DNA of 64,000 nt from DASSUW01 sp963759375 (GCA_963759375.1 CAVWYY010000011.1:124001-188000); one strand, 5' to 3'. Positions 1 through 10,958 are shown, counted from the first letter of the stretch. Numbers and translations are program-made. Notes: a model not told the origin generated them from the letters alone.

Positions 1-2
1 GA

Positions 3-542
3 CAGCCGTTCCCGTGGCGCATGGACGACCCGCGCATCGCGTTCCCGATCTTCGAGCACGCCCAGAACCTCGGCATCAACCTCATCGGCGTCCACAAGGG
101 CGTGCCGCTCGGCCCGCAGCCGATCGAGCACACCCGCACGTTCGACATGGACGGCGCGGCCGCCAACTTCCCGGACATCAACTTCGTGATCTTCCACGTC
201 GGCCTGCCGTGGCTCGACGAGGTGCTGTGGCAGATCGTCCGGTTCCCGAACCTCTACGCGTCGATCGCCGCGACCGTGAACTTCATCTCGCGCCAGCCGC
301 GGGTGTTCGCGGAGATGCTCGGGAAGATGATGTGGTGGTGCGGCGAGGACAAGATCATCTACGGCGGCGAGGCGCCGATCTGGCACCCGCAGTGGGCGCT
401 CGAGGAGTTCTGGAACTTCGAGCTGCCGCGCGACATCGTCGAGGAGCGCGGCTACCCGCAGCTCACCGATCAGGCCAAGCGCAAGATCCTCGGCGGCAAC
501 CTCGCCCGCCTGCACGGGATCGAGGTGCCCGCGACCGCGTAG
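3..542 (+). CDS. Amidohydrolase family protein (PF04909-like), 5' end outside window
   Basis: The frame is open through the left window edge, so only about the last 180 residues are visible. They look like the C-terminal half of a metal-dependent amidohydrolase-2 TIM barrel (the decarboxylase/lactonase-like group). The segment FVIFHVGLPWLDE has the His-Gly strand typical of a late barrel strand, and KIIYGGEAPIW stands where the family has its G-(S/E)-D/E-x-P motif near the C-terminus. The tail NLARLHGIEVPATA is a normal family ending. An internal ATG at 21 is probably not the true start. Substrate cannot be assigned. It is convergent with the small gene at 707-1048, with an inverted repeat between them. 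Confidence 0.75.
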   Translation, partial: QPFPWRMDDPRIAFPIFEHAQNLGINLIGVHKGVPLGPQPIEHTRTFDMDGAAANFPDINFVIFHVGLPWLDEVLWQIVRFPNLYASIAATVNFISRQPRVFAEMLGKMMWWCGEDKIIYGGEAPIWHPQWALEEFWNFELPRDIVEERGYPQLTDQAKRKILGGNLARLHGIEVPATA

Positions 543-596
543 CTAGCGCGTGTGTCCGGCATATCGGCGCATAGCCGGCGGTGTCCGGGTCGTCGC

Positions 597-657
597 TGCC
601 GGTGCACGGCATCCGAGAGCATGCTGGTAGCACGTGACCGGATGCCGGGTGCCGGCA
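597..657. terminator. Long inverted repeat between convergent genes, terminator-like
   Basis: Two 19-base arms (597-615 and 639-657) are complementary at 9 outer-loop-side bases (GGCATCCG against CGGATGCC) and 5 distal bases (TGCCG/CGGCA), with a mismatched patch between. The loop is about 23 bases. There is no T-run, so this is a candidate Rho-independent-like or transcription-blocking hairpin serving both converging genes. It could equally be a dispersed palindromic repeat. Confidence 0.45.
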
Positions 658-706
658 GCGGCGGGCCAGGCCCGCCGGAATGCGTCGAGATGCTGGACGC
701 GCGCGC

Positions 707-1048
707 TTACTGCAGGACGGCGTCGTCGGCTTCGTGCAGGAGGAAGCCGGCGGCGTCGAGCACCTGGCGCTCGCGCAGGCGGTCGAGCCGCTCCTTGCAC
801 GACGGCTCGATCGCCCAGGCCGCCACAGCGGCGCTGTCCTCGATCGGCCGCAGCCCGTTCTCCTCGGGCTCGTCGTAGGCCTGGCGCAGCCACGCGAGGT
901 CGTCGGCGATCCGTCGCGGGCGCGTCGCCTCGGCCTCCGGATGCCAGGGGTCCTGCCCCTGCCGCCGCTCCGGCACTCCGGGCGGGCGGGTCAGCGCCAC
1001 GCCGAGGGCGTTGAGCCAATCCGGTCTCTCTCGCACAAGCTCGAGCAT
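707..1048 (-). CDS. Small hypothetical protein, 113 aa
   Basis: I do not recognise the family. The protein starts MLELVRERPDWLNALG and contains a charged, Trp-containing middle (DLAWLRQAYDEPEENG) followed by a helical C-terminus ending HEADDAVLQ. No signal peptide or membrane segment is visible. The ATG at 1048 is preceded by a good Shine-Dalgarno GAGGA five bases upstream. The frame remains open much further upstream because it lies antisense to the aldehyde dehydrogenase gene, but that extension is a shadow. It is divergent from the aldehyde dehydrogenase with a 51-bp gap. Confidence 0.6.
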   Translation of the reverse strand: MLELVRERPDWLNALGVALTRPPGVPERRQGQDPWHPEAEATRPRRIADDLAWLRQAYDEPEENGLRPIEDSAAVAAWAIEPSCKERLDRLRERQVLDAAGFLLHEADDAVLQ

Positions 1049-2594
1049 GCGTTTCCTCGTTTCCGGTCCGCTGTCGTGGCAAACTCGCGCCCGACGCCCA
1101 TGACGACCTTCAACTACACCTCCACCGCCGCCGATCCTACCCTCGACGAGACGTTCGAGCGTGCGCTCGCCACCGCCCGCGAGGGCCGCGCGGCGCCGCT
1201 GCCGCACCTCGTCGCCGGCGAGGAGCGCGCGGCCGGCGAGATCTTCGAGCGCACGGATCCGTGCGACCCCGCGCGCGTGATCTCGCGCGCACACACGGCC
1301 GACGACGAGATGGTGGCCGCCGCCGTGCACGCCGCCCGCGCCGCCCAACCCGAGTGGGCGGCAACGCCGCTCGCCGAGCGCACCGCCGCGCTGCGCCGCC
1401 TGGCCGCCCTGATCTCCGAGCGGCTCGTCGAGCTCGCCGGCGTCGTCTCGGCCGAGACCGGCAAGATCCGCCTCGAGGCGGTGCCCGAGGTGCAGGAGGG
1501 CGTCGACCTGATCGAGACCTACTGCACGTTCATGGAGGAGAACGACGGCTACCGGATCCCGCTCGGCCGGCTGTCGGAGAACGAGGACAACGTCTCGATC
1601 ATGCGGCCGTACGGCGTGTTCGCGGTCATCTGCCCGTTCAACTTCCCGTTCGCGCTCGCGGTCGGGATGGCGTCCGGCGCCCTGGTGTGCGGCAACACGG
1701 TCGTGATGAAGCCCGCCGAGGAGACGCCGTGGTCGACCGGGCTGATCGCCGAGCTGGCCGTCGAGGCCGGCCTGCCGCCCGGGGTGCTCAACCTGGTGCA
1801 CGGCGCCGACGCCACCGGCCGCGCGCTCGTCGCCGCGGACATCGACGGCGTCGCCTTCACCGGCTCGGCCGAGGCCGGCCACGCGATCGCCCACGAGCTG
1901 CACGCGCGCCCGCCGCTGCGCCCGCTGGTCGCCGAGATGGGCGGCAAGAACCCGGCGATCGTCACCGCGTCGGCCGACGTCGACCGCGCGGCCGCCGGGA
2001 TCGTGCGCTCCGCCTACGGGCTGAGCGGCCAGAAGTGCAGCTCGTGCAGCCGCGTGGTCGTCGACCGCGCGGTGCACGACGAGCTGGTGGACAAGATCGC
2101 CGCCGGCGCCCAGGCGCTGCAGGTCGGGGACCCGGCGGACACCTCCAGCAACCTCGGGCCGGTCGTCGGCCCCGTGGCCGTCGAGCGCTTCGAGGCCGCC
2201 GTCGAGGACGCGCGGCGCGACGGCGAGATCGTCACCGGCGGCACGCACGACGGCGGCTTCGCCCAGCCGACGCTGGTCACCGGGCTGCCGCCCGGCCACC
2301 GGCTCACGCGCGAGGAGCTGTTCCTGCCGTTCCTCACCGTCACCGCGGTCGACGGCTTCGAGGCGGCGATGGAGGAGGCCAACGCGGTGGCCTACGGGCT
2401 GACCGCCGGCATCTTCACCGAGGACGCGGCCGAGAAGCAGGCGTTCCTGGACCGGATCGAGGCCGGCGTGATCTTCGTCAACCGCCGCGAGGGCGCCACC
2501 ACCGGCGCCTGGCCGGGCATCCAGACGTTCTGCGGCTGGAAGGCGAGCGGCGCGTCGGGCAAGGGCGGCCTCGGGCCGCACTACCTCACGCAGT

Positions 2595-3541
<947 letters not shown>

Positions 3542-3545
<4 letters not shown>

Positions 3546-4510
3546 CAGGACTCCCACGGGGCGAAGTGGCAGGCGGCGAGGCGCCCGGGGGCGACCTCGG
3601 TCAGCGGCGGCTCGGCCAGGCAGGCGTCGGTCGCGTACGGGCACCGCGGGCGGAACGTGCAGCCCTCCGGCGCGTCGGCCGGGTCGGGCGGCGCGCCCGG
3701 GATCGGGTCGGCCACGCCGCGGTGGCCGCCGATGTGCGGCAGCGAGTCGAGCAGCCGCTTCGTGTACGGGTGCTGCGGGTGCTCGAACACCTCGGCTGCC
3801 GGCCCGCTCTCGACGATCCGCCCCGCGTACATCACGGCCAGGCGGTCGCAGGTCTCGGCCAGCACCGCGAGGTCGTGGCTGATGAGGATCAAAGCCAGGC
3901 CGAGCTCGCGCCGCAGCTGCGCCAGCAGGTCGAGCACCTGGGCCTGCATGATCACGTCGAGCGCGGTGGTCGGCTCGTCGGCGATGACCAGCGCCGGCCG
4001 GCAGGCCAACGCGAGCGCGATCATCGCGCGCTGCCGCTGGCCGCCCGAGAGCTGATGCGGATAGCCATGGCCGTGCCGCGCGGACAGCCCGACCGTCTTG
4101 AGCAGCTCGGCGATCCGGGCGCGCAGCTCGGCGCCGCCGGTCTTCTCGTGCAGGCGGATCGCCTCGGCGATCTGCGCCTCGATGCGCTGGACCGGGTCGA
4201 GCGCGTTCATCGCTCCCTGGAAGACCAGCGACACGTGGCGCCAGCGCACGAGCCCCATGCCGCGCTCGGTCCGCCGGTCGATCTTCACCGGCTCCTTCTC
4301 GCCGGGCGCGTTGAGCGTGATCGTGCCGCTGGGCTCGAGCTCCTTCGGCAGCAGCTTCATGATCGCCAGCGCGGTCGTCGTCTTCCCGCAGCCGGACTCG
4401 CCGGCCAGGCCCAGCGCCTCGCCGGGCTGCACGGCGAGGTCGACGCCGGCCACGATCGGCTTGCCGCGGTGGTGGACCTTGAGGTCCTCGATCTCCAGCA
4501 GCGCGGTCAT
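3542..4510 (-). CDS. Oligopeptide/dipeptide ABC transporter ATPase, DppD/OppD-like
   Basis: First ATPase of the peptide importer, 322 residues. Walker A GESGCGKTT is near residues 37-45, the signature is LSGGQRQR, Walker B is LVIADEP and the switch region is LISHDL. The C-terminal CTFRPRCPYATDAC motif is the OppD/DppD cysteine signature. The ATG overlaps the stop of the permease gene (ATGA), which indicates translational coupling. It pairs with the DppF-like subunit to power uptake through the two permeases encoded upstream. Confidence 0.93.
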
Positions 4511-5337
4511 GCCGGCTGCTCCCGCAGCCGCGGGTTGACGTGCTGCTCGAACACGTAGCCGATCAGCCCGATCACGAACACGAGCACCGTGATGCACAGC
4601 CCCGGCGGGATGATGTACCACCACGCGCCCGCGCTCGGGGCGCCGGCGTCGAACCCGTTCTCGAGCATCGTCCCCCACGAGATGCGCGTCGGGTCGCCGA
4701 GGCCGAGGAACGACAGCGACGCCTCGGCGAGGATCGACACGGCCACGATCAGCACGGTGTTGGCGAAGATCAGCGGCAGCGCGTTCGGGAGGATGTGGCG
4801 GCGGATGATGTGCCAGTCGCCCGCGCCCAGCGCCCGCGAGCGCTCGACGAACGCGCGCTCCTTGAGGGTCAGCACCTGCGAGCGCACGATGCGCCCGGTG
4901 CCGGCCCAACTCGTGATGCCGATGACGATGACCAGCACGAACACCGACGGGTTCAGCAGCCGCGCCAGCACGATCATCAGGGGCAGCTGCGGGATCACGA
5001 GGAACCAGTTCTCGAACGCGTCGAGCAGCTTGTCGGTCCAGCCGCCGAAGTAGCCGCCGGTCAGCCCGACCGCCGTGCCGAGCACGGCCGAGATCACCGC
5101 GGCGGAGATGCCGACGACGATCGACACGCGGGCGCCGACGAGCAACTGGGAGAACACGTCGGAGCCCACCTCGGTGGTGCCGAGCCAGTGCTCGCTGCTC
5201 GGGGGCGCGAGCACGTCGGTGCTCGACGCGTAGGGGTCGTACGGAGCGAGCAGGTTGCCGAAGATCGCCACGAACACGAACACCCCCAGGACGCTGAGGC
5301 AGACCTTGCCGCGCGTGGTTGCCCAGACCATCCTCAT
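4507..5337 (-). CDS. Peptide ABC transporter permease, DppC/OppC-like
   Basis: Inner-membrane permease of 276 residues with an N-terminal transmembrane segment (CLSVLGVFVFVAIFGNLLAP), an extracellular loop with the DppC-type sequence HWLGTTEVGSDVFSQLL, and further membrane helices. The EAA-type cytoplasmic loop is near ERSRALGAGDWHIIRRHILPNA. The start MRMVW overlaps the correct-frame stop of the upstream permease (ATGA). Because that upstream gene carries a frame change, the two permeases read as one fused frame here, but they are two separate genes in this family. Confidence 0.9.
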   Translation of the reverse strand: MRMVWATTRGKVCLSVLGVFVFVAIFGNLLAPYDPYASSTDVLAPPSSEHWLGTTEVGSDVFSQLLVGARVSIVVGISAAVISAVLGTAVGLTGGYFGGWTDKLLDAFENWFLVIPQLPLMIVLARLLNPSVFVLVIVIGITSWAGTGRIVRSQVLTLKERAFVERSRALGAGDWHIIRRHILPNALPLIFANTVLIVAVSILAEASLSFLGLGDPTRISWGTMLENGFDAGAPSAGAWWYIIPPGLCITVLVFVIGLIGYVFEQHVNPRLREQPA

Positions 5338-6303
5338 GCCGTCTGCACCCGCGGGTCGAGCACGAAGTACAGGCAGTCGGCGATCAGGTTCGCGACGATC
5401 ACCGCCACGCGAGAAGACCAGGAACGCCCCCTGCAGCATCGGGAAGTCCTTGGACTGGATCGCCTCGTACTCGAGGAGGCCGAGGCCCGGCCACGAGAAG
5501 ATCGTCTCGATCGTGATGACGCCGCCCATGATGAAGCCGAACTGGATCGCCGACAGCGTCACCAGCGGCAGCAGCGCGTTGCGCACCGCGTGCTTGCGCA
5601 CGACCGTGTTCCAGGGCAGGCCGGTCGCCCGTTTGACGGTGATGAAGTCCTCGGTGAGGACGTCGACCATCGAACTTCGCATGATCACGAAGTACTGCCC
5701 GAGCAGCACCAGCGTGAGCGCGGTCACCGGCAACACCATGTGCTGGGCGACGTCGGCCGCCTCTGCGAACCACGAGTCGAACTGCTCGCCCGGGGTGGTT
5801 TGCAGCCCGGCCGGGAACAGCGGGATCTCGACCGCGAACAGCAGGATCAGGATCAGCCCGATCCAGTACTCCGGCGACGAGTAGGTGAACAGGCTGAAGC
5901 CGAGCAGCCCGTCGTCGGTACGGCTCCCTCGTCGGCGCGCCGCGACGATGCCCAGCCACGTCCCGATGATCGTGGCGAACAGCGTGCCGAAGCCCACGAG
6001 GAGCAGCGTCCACGGGAGCGCCTCGCCGATCTCGTGCCAGACGGTCTGCCGCGTCCGCTGGCTGATCCCCAGGTCCAGCCGCGCCGTGTCACCGACGTAG
6101 TCGGCGAACTGGCCCAGCAGCGGCTTGTCGAGCCCGTAGGACGCACGCAGCTGCTGGATCTCCTCCGGCGTCGCGCGCGGCAGCCGTGCGAGCTGCGACG
6201 TCGGATCGCCCATGATCCGGAACAGGAAGAAGTTGAAGATCAGGACGAAGATCAGCGTCAGGAAGGCGCCCAGCACCTTCCCGCCGAGCCAGCGGAGACT
6301 CAA
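5334..6303 (-). CDS. Peptide ABC transporter permease, DppB/OppB-like, with +1 frame change near the 3' end
   Basis: DppB-type permease, expected 322 residues. The TTG start follows a GAGG six bases upstream and lies one base after the binding-protein stop. The N-terminal membrane segment, the periplasmic loop with TPEEIQQLRASYGLDKPLLGQ, and the cytoplasmic motif RATGLPWNTVVRKHAVRNALLP are typical. Near 5407-5411 the frame changes: the protein runs in frame to GAFLVFS, while the expected end (VAVIVANLIADCLYFVLDPR) lies in another frame and ends at a TGA overlapping the DppC start. The gene is 970 bases, i.e. one base too long. It is either a sequencing error or a mutation that fuses it to DppC. 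Confidence 0.88.
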
Positions 6304-6304
6304 G

Positions 6305-8108
6305 TCAGACCTCGATCGCCTCCCGCGACGCCTTGCGGCGCCGGAGGACGATCAGGATGAGGATCCCGATCGCCACCACGACGACGCCGATCAACACGTA
6401 CAGCAGACCGTTCCCGCCGTCGTCGCTCGCCGACGTGTTCGCCGCGGTCTCAGCGGTCGGCGGCCCCAGGGTGGCCCACGGCGCGTAGGACACCTGCTCG
6501 CAGTACAGGTCGCCGTTCGGCTTCGGGCACGAGAGCTCGACGCCGCTGATCCGGTCCGTCCGGTACGCCTGCAGGATGGGATCGACGGTCAGGACGAGGT
6601 ACGGGAGGTCCTGCTGGCTGATCTCGACGATCTGCTTGACGATCGGCTTGCGCTTCTCGATGTCGAACTCGCCGGCCTGCTCGATCGAACAGCTTGTCGT
6701 ACTCGGGGTTCGAGTAGAACGAGTCCGAGGAGCCGCCGATCTGGCTCGTGGTGATCAGCTGCAGCAGCGTGCTCGGGTCGTACGGGTCGCCGCCCCAGCC
6801 CCAGATGAACGTGTCGAATTCCGGCGCCACCTTCCCGTCGACCTTCTGCGTGGTGAGCTCGGTGAGCTTGTCCACGCTGACGACCTGGACCTTGAACTCG
6901 ATGCCCACCTCGGCGGCCATCTCCTTGACCAGCCGGGCGTCCTGGATGTTCTCCTGCGACTCCGAGCGGACGTAGAGGTTGAACGACAGCTTCTGGCCGT
7001 CCTTCTCGCGGATGCCGCCGTCACCGGGCGTCCATCCCGCGTCGTCGAGCATCTGCTTCGCCCGCTCCGGGTCGTACGCGTAGTCGGTCTCCGGGACCGC
7101 GAAGAAGTCCTTGTAGTAGTTGGGCAGGATGCCGTGGCCCGGGAACGCGGTGTTGCGGGTGGAGATCTCGTTGATCCGCTCGCGGTCCACCGAGTAGCCG
7201 ATCGCCTGGCGGACGGTCTTGTCCTGGATCGCCGGGTTGAACTTCGCGTCCGGGCAGTCCTTCTTCGAGCAGAGGTTGAACGCCAGCTCGGTGAACGACG
7301 GCGATGCCGACTTGACCGTCTTGATGCCCTTGGTCTTGCCGAGCCGGTCGAACGAGGCGGACTGGACCTCGGTGATCACGTCGATCTCACCGAGGGTGAG
7401 CGCGCGCTCGACCGCGTCGTCGCTGCCGTACTTGATGAACTGCAGTTCGTCGAACTTCGGCTTGGGCCCGCGGAAGTTCGGGTTGGGCTCCATCCGGATG
7501 ATCCGGTTGCGCTTGAACTCGGTGACCACGTACGGGCCGCTGCCGACCATCGGCATCTGCGGCTTGTAGGTCGTCGTGAGCGACTTGACCGACTGCTTGC
7601 CCCAGATGTGCTTCGGGAGCATGTAGACGAACAGGCCGCCGACGATCCGCGCGTCGGGCTTCTTGGTCTTGACGACGACCGTCTGCGGGTCGGGTGTGGT
7701 GACCGACGTGACGTTGTCCGTGTAGCCGGTGAACAGCGCGCCGTTGCCGCCCAGCGTGTCGAGGCTCCACTTGACGTCGGCGCTGGTGATCGGCTGGCCG
7801 TCCGACCACTTGGCGCCCTCGATGATGTGGAACGTGACGGTCTTCTTGTCCGGCGAGACCTCCCACTTGTCGGCGAGGCCGGGCGCCGGCCCGAGGTTGT
7901 CGGGGCTGAAGTTGACCAGCAGGTCGTAGTTGATCGCCCAGACCCGGAAGTCCTCCTCGTCGTAGTCGACGAACGGGGACAGCGTCTGCGGGTCCTGCGC
8001 CCAGCCGAGCTTGAGGACCTTCTTCGCCTCGTTGTCCTGAGCGTGCGCGGGCGCTGCGCTCACCAACAGCGCGGCGAGCATCGCGACGACGAAGTACTTA
8101 GCCCTCAT
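6305..8108 (-). CDS. Peptide-binding protein (SBP family 5) with C-terminal membrane anchor, +1 frame change
   Basis: Extracellular solute-binding protein of a Dpp/Opp system. It has a signal peptide (MRAKYFVVAMLAALLVSAAPAHA, cleavage after AHA) with no lipobox Cys. The family 5 body includes KLGWAQDPQTLSPF and TFHIIEGAKWSDGQPITSADV. Instead of a lipid anchor the C-terminus holds one membrane helix (LLYVLIGVVVVAIGILILIV) followed by RRRK, preceded by a Thr/Ser/Gly-rich linker. Near 6681-6688 the frame changes by one base: the frame breaks at YDKLFD and resumes as EQAGEFDIEKRK; 1804 bases is one too many for about 600 residues. The start has GAGAGGA upstream and overlaps the creatininase gene by 11 bases. 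Confidence 0.88.
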
Positions 8109-8904
8109 GGTGGTCCTCTCCCGGCAGCCGACGACGGGTGGCGATCTCCCCGATGAAGGCACGTATCTCATTGACAGCGGCGGAAAGCAACCGCTCGCCC
8201 TTGTCCGCCGTGGCCACAGTCGCGTCGCCGACCACGCCGCTGCGGCTGAGGCCCGACCAGTGCGGCCACACCTGCAGCGGCCCGTCCGACCAGTCGAGCC
8301 ACACGTACTCGGAGTCCCAGTCGGGGATCTCCTTGACCGCCTTGTCCATCTGGACGAGATCGGGTTCGAGCGCCAGGTAGATCGAGGTCTCGAGCTCGCA
8401 CGCGTGGGCCATCCCGCCGGGCTGCTCGGAGTCGCGCACCTCGGCGATCACGCGCTTGCCCTCCGGGCTCTGCAGGTAGAAGCACGAGCCGCACACCGCG
8501 TCGCGGAACTCGACGCCGATCAGCCGCGCGGCGATGTCGACCAGCGGCTGGTTGGAGCCGTGGCCGTTCACGAACAGGATGCGGTCGAACCCGTGGCGGC
8601 AGAGGCTGCGCCCCTGGTCCACGAGCGCCTCGACGAAGACGTTCCAGCGCAGCGTCACGCTGCCGGGGAAGTCCATGTGGTGCGGCGTGTAGCCGTGGAC
8701 CTGGGTTGGGAAGAGCAGCGCCTGGCCGTCCGCGGCGGCGACGGCGCGCTCGCAGATCGCGCTCACCAGGCGGGCGTCGGTGTCGACGGGAAGGTGGTGA
8801 CCATGGTCCTCGAGTGTGGCCGTGGGGATCACGACGACGAGGTCGTCACGCTTGGCGAGCTCCTTGAGCTCGGGCCACGTGTGCTCTTCGTAGCGGAGCC
8901 TCAC
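8098..8904 (-). CDS. Creatininase-family amidohydrolase
   Basis: Metal-dependent amidohydrolase of the creatininase/formamidase family, 268 residues. Metal ligands are visible in the E-x-H-G-x-H-L-P-x-x-T-D block (LEDHGHHLPVDTDA, residues 31-44), the NGHGSNQ loop and the AHACELETS block. The family hydrolyses small amides (creatinine, formamides, peptide-like precursor steps such as MftE). Position inside a peptide-uptake operon suggests a role on an imported amide or peptide. The GTG start overlaps the M20 gene stop (GTGA). The precise substrate is unknown. Confidence 0.85.
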   Translation of the reverse strand: MRLRYEEHTWPELKELAKRDDLVVVIPTATLEDHGHHLPVDTDARLVSAICERAVAAADGQALLFPTQVHGYTPHHMDFPGSVTLRWNVFVEALVDQGRSLCRHGFDRILFVNGHGSNQPLVDIAARLIGVEFRDAVCGSCFYLQSPEGKRVIAEVRDSEQPGGMAHACELETSIYLALEPDLVQMDKAVKEIPDWDSEYVWLDWSDGPLQVWPHWSGLSRSGVVGDATVATADKGERLLSAAVNEIRAFIGEIATRRRLPGEDHHEG

Positions 8905-9977
8905 AGCAGCGCCAGCGCGTCGTGGATCACGTGCATGAGATCGCGAAGTCCCTGGATCTCGGCCCATTCGTCAGGCCCGTGGGCGCCGCCGGCGTGGCCC
9001 GGCCCGCCGCTGGCGAACGGCACGTCGCCGAACACGTGGTACGGAGCCCACCACGGCGCCCGAGGCACCACCCGCGGCTCCGTCCCATGGCGGCGGAGCG
9101 CCTCGGCCAGCGCCCGCACCGGCGCACTGTCGGGATCGGAGAGCGCGGGCGGGTAGGTCCCCTTGAGGTCGAGCCGCACGCCGTCCGTCATCGCGGGCAG
9201 GTCGAAGGGCTCGTCGAACCGGATGTCGACGCCGGCGCGCGCCGTGCCGGGGACCACCGTCCGGCTGACGTCCTCCGGCGTCCCGGCGAGCATCCAGGCC
9301 ACGTTCGTCGCCGGGACGGCCTGCTTGAGCGCGACCACCGCGCGTGCGAGTTCGAGCGCCGGCTCCTGCACCTCGCTCACGCGTGAGGAGTGGATGTCGG
9401 GCCCGCCGCCGGCCACGAGCTCGATGTCGTAGATGCCCCGGACGCCGGCGAAGATCGAGCCGGGCTGCTCCTGCAGGTCGACGTCGAGCGCGTAGTCGCC
9501 CTTGAGCTCGTCGCGGTGGTCGTCGCAGAAGCGGGCGAGGCGCGTGCTGCCCAGCTCCTCCTCCCCTTCGCACACGAACACCTGGCGGCACGGGCTGGGC
9601 GCCGAGGCGAACGCGAGGATCGAGGCGGCCAGCGCGCCCTTGGAGTTGGCGGCCCCGCGGCAGACGATGTTCCCATCCCGGACCTCGGCGGCGAACGGGT
9701 CGACCGTCCATTGCGCCCCGGGCGGCTGCACGTCGTACATGCCGTAGCGCAGGACGGTCGGGCCGGGGCCGTCGATCACGCCGATGACCGTCGGCCGCTT
9801 CTCGCCGGGCTCGCGCGGCTCGGCGCGGCCGCCGGCCAGCTCGATGAGGCGGCACACGGCGTCGGCGGTGGAGCGCAGGTCGCCGTCGGCGGCGGAGACG
9901 GAGGGGATGCGCAGGAACTCGCGGATGCGCTCGAGGTGCGCGGGGAAGTCGCGGTCGATCGCCTCGTGCGGGTTCAC
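8901..9977 (-). CDS. M20-family peptidase-like protein with altered metal ligands
   Basis: M20/M25/M40-type fold of 358 residues, a typical length. Conserved blocks include YDVQPPGAQWTVDPF, VCEGEEELGS and PDIHSS. Two normally essential dinuclear-zinc positions differ: the His of the G-H-x-D motif is Met80 (YGMYDV) and the bridging Asp of RGxxDxKG is Asn111 (RGAANSKG). The second-site Glu pair and the later His (GGAHGPDEW) remain. It may bind one metal, act on a different substrate, or be an inactive homologue. The GTG start overlaps the LD-carboxypeptidase stop. Confidence 0.82.
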   Translation of the reverse strand: MNPHEAIDRDFPAHLERIREFLRIPSVSAADGDLRSTADAVCRLIELAGGRAEPREPGEKRPTVIGVIDGPGPTVLRYGMYDVQPPGAQWTVDPFAAEVRDGNIVCRGAANSKGALAASILAFASAPSPCRQVFVCEGEEELGSTRLARFCDDHRDELKGDYALDVDLQEQPGSIFAGVRGIYDIELVAGGGPDIHSSRVSEVQEPALELARAVVALKQAVPATNVAWMLAGTPEDVSRTVVPGTARAGVDIRFDEPFDLPAMTDGVRLDLKGTYPPALSDPDSAPVRALAEALRRHGTEPRVVPRAPWWAPYHVFGDVPFASGGPGHAGGAHGPDEWAEIQGLRDLMHVIHDALALL

Positions 9978-10924
9978 GACACGCCGGCCTCGAGGATGTC
10001 GAGCGTCTTGCCCGCACCGTCGATGCGGGCGCGCACGCCGAGCGGGATCGTCACCTTCGTCTTGCCGTGCCCGACCGGCACGTTGGCGATCGCCGGGATG
10101 CCGAGCGGCGCGATCAGCTCGTCGAGGATCTCCTCGATGCTCAGGGTCGACTCGTTGTACTCGGGGATCGTCTGGCCCCTGAGGTTCACGTCGGTCCCGA
10201 ACACGAGCCCCTTCGCGTTGTCGAGCTTGCCGGCGTCGATCAGGTGGTTGAGGTGCGCGTCGATCATGTACGGGTCCTCGTTGAGGTCCTCGAGCACGAG
10301 GATGCAGCCGTCGGTCTGGATCTCGTACGGCGTGCCGAGGCTGGCGGCCACCAGCGTCAGGCAGCCGCCGACGATCGGCGCCTCCGCGATGCCGTCGCCC
10401 ACGGTGAGCACGTACGGGTTGTCCGGGTCCTCGGGAACGCGGCCGAGCGGCTCGGCCTTGAGCGCCCGGTGGAACGTGTCCTCGGTGATCTTGGTCAGCT
10501 CGTCCTTCTTGCGCGTGAAGCGCAGGAACGTCGGGCTGTAGAAGGTCGTCCAGCCGGCGTGCTTCTGGATCGCCAGGTGCAGCGCGGTGATGTCGCTGTA
10601 GCCGCAGAAGATCCGCGGCTCCCCGAGTGCGTCCCAGTCGATGTGCTTGTACAGCCGTCCGGCGCCGTACCCACCGTCGAGCGCGAACACCATGTCGATG
10701 CCCGGCTCGCTCAGTGCCCACTGCACGTCCGCTGCGCGCTCCGCGTCGGTGCCGGCCAGGTACCCGTGGACCTTGCGGTGGTTGGGCCCGAACCGCAGCT
10801 CGTACCCGCGGCTCTCCCAGTACTGCGTCGCCTGCTCGATTCCGGACCGCTCCTGCGGCGGGCTCGACGGCGCGACGATGGCGATAGTCGCGCCGTCTTC
10901 GAGCGCGGGCGGCTTGATGGTCAC
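9974..10924 (-). CDS. Peptidase S66 family (LD-carboxypeptidase / MccF-like)
   Basis: Serine peptidase of family S66, 316 residues. The nucleophile is Ser110 in CGYSD, with the Glu in VLEDLNEDPY and the His in VGHG completing the expected Ser-Glu-His triad. The family either trims the L,D-bond of murein tetrapeptide in the cytoplasm (LdcA) or cleaves peptide-nucleotide antibiotics (MccF). No signal peptide is present, so it is cytoplasmic. It is the first gene of the peptide operon; the GTG lies seven bases after a TAGGCT box, compatible with a leaderless transcript. Together with the importer it suggests recycling of cell-wall peptides, which is inference. Confidence 0.9.
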   Translation of the reverse strand: MTIKPPALEDGATIAIVAPSSPPQERSGIEQATQYWESRGYELRFGPNHRKVHGYLAGTDAERAADVQWALSEPGIDMVFALDGGYGAGRLYKHIDWDALGEPRIFCGYSDITALHLAIQKHAGWTTFYSPTFLRFTRKKDELTKITEDTFHRALKAEPLGRVPEDPDNPYVLTVGDGIAEAPIVGGCLTLVAASLGTPYEIQTDGCILVLEDLNEDPYMIDAHLNHLIDAGKLDNAKGLVFGTDVNLRGQTIPEYNESTLSIEEILDELIAPLGIPAIANVPVGHGKTKVTIPLGVRARIDGAGKTLDILEAGVS

Positions 10925-10931
10925 CGGCGCG

Positions 10932-10958
10932 AGCCTATACGGCGCGGGCGAACGTCAA
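10932..10958 (-). promoter_or_regulatory. Candidate promoter of the peptide operon, leaderless
   Basis: On the minus strand, TTGACG (10958-10953) lies 15 bases before TAGGCT (10937-10932), itself overlapping a TATAGG. The distance from the -10 box to the GTG at 10924 is seven bases, so transcription would begin at the start codon. The TTGACG is inside the left terminal inverted repeat of the hairpin array, so the element would supply part of the promoter. The spacer is shorter than optimal. Confidence 0.4.

Noticed and set aside
707..2581. Long minus-strand frame opposite the aldehyde dehydrogenase
   Set aside because: Low-complexity shadow of GC-rich third positions; only its last 113 codons are preceded by a ribosome site and look real.
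5334..6303. A natural fused DppB-DppC permease
   Set aside because: The correct-frame DppB ending with its overlapping ATGA is intact one base away, so a frame error explains the fusion better.
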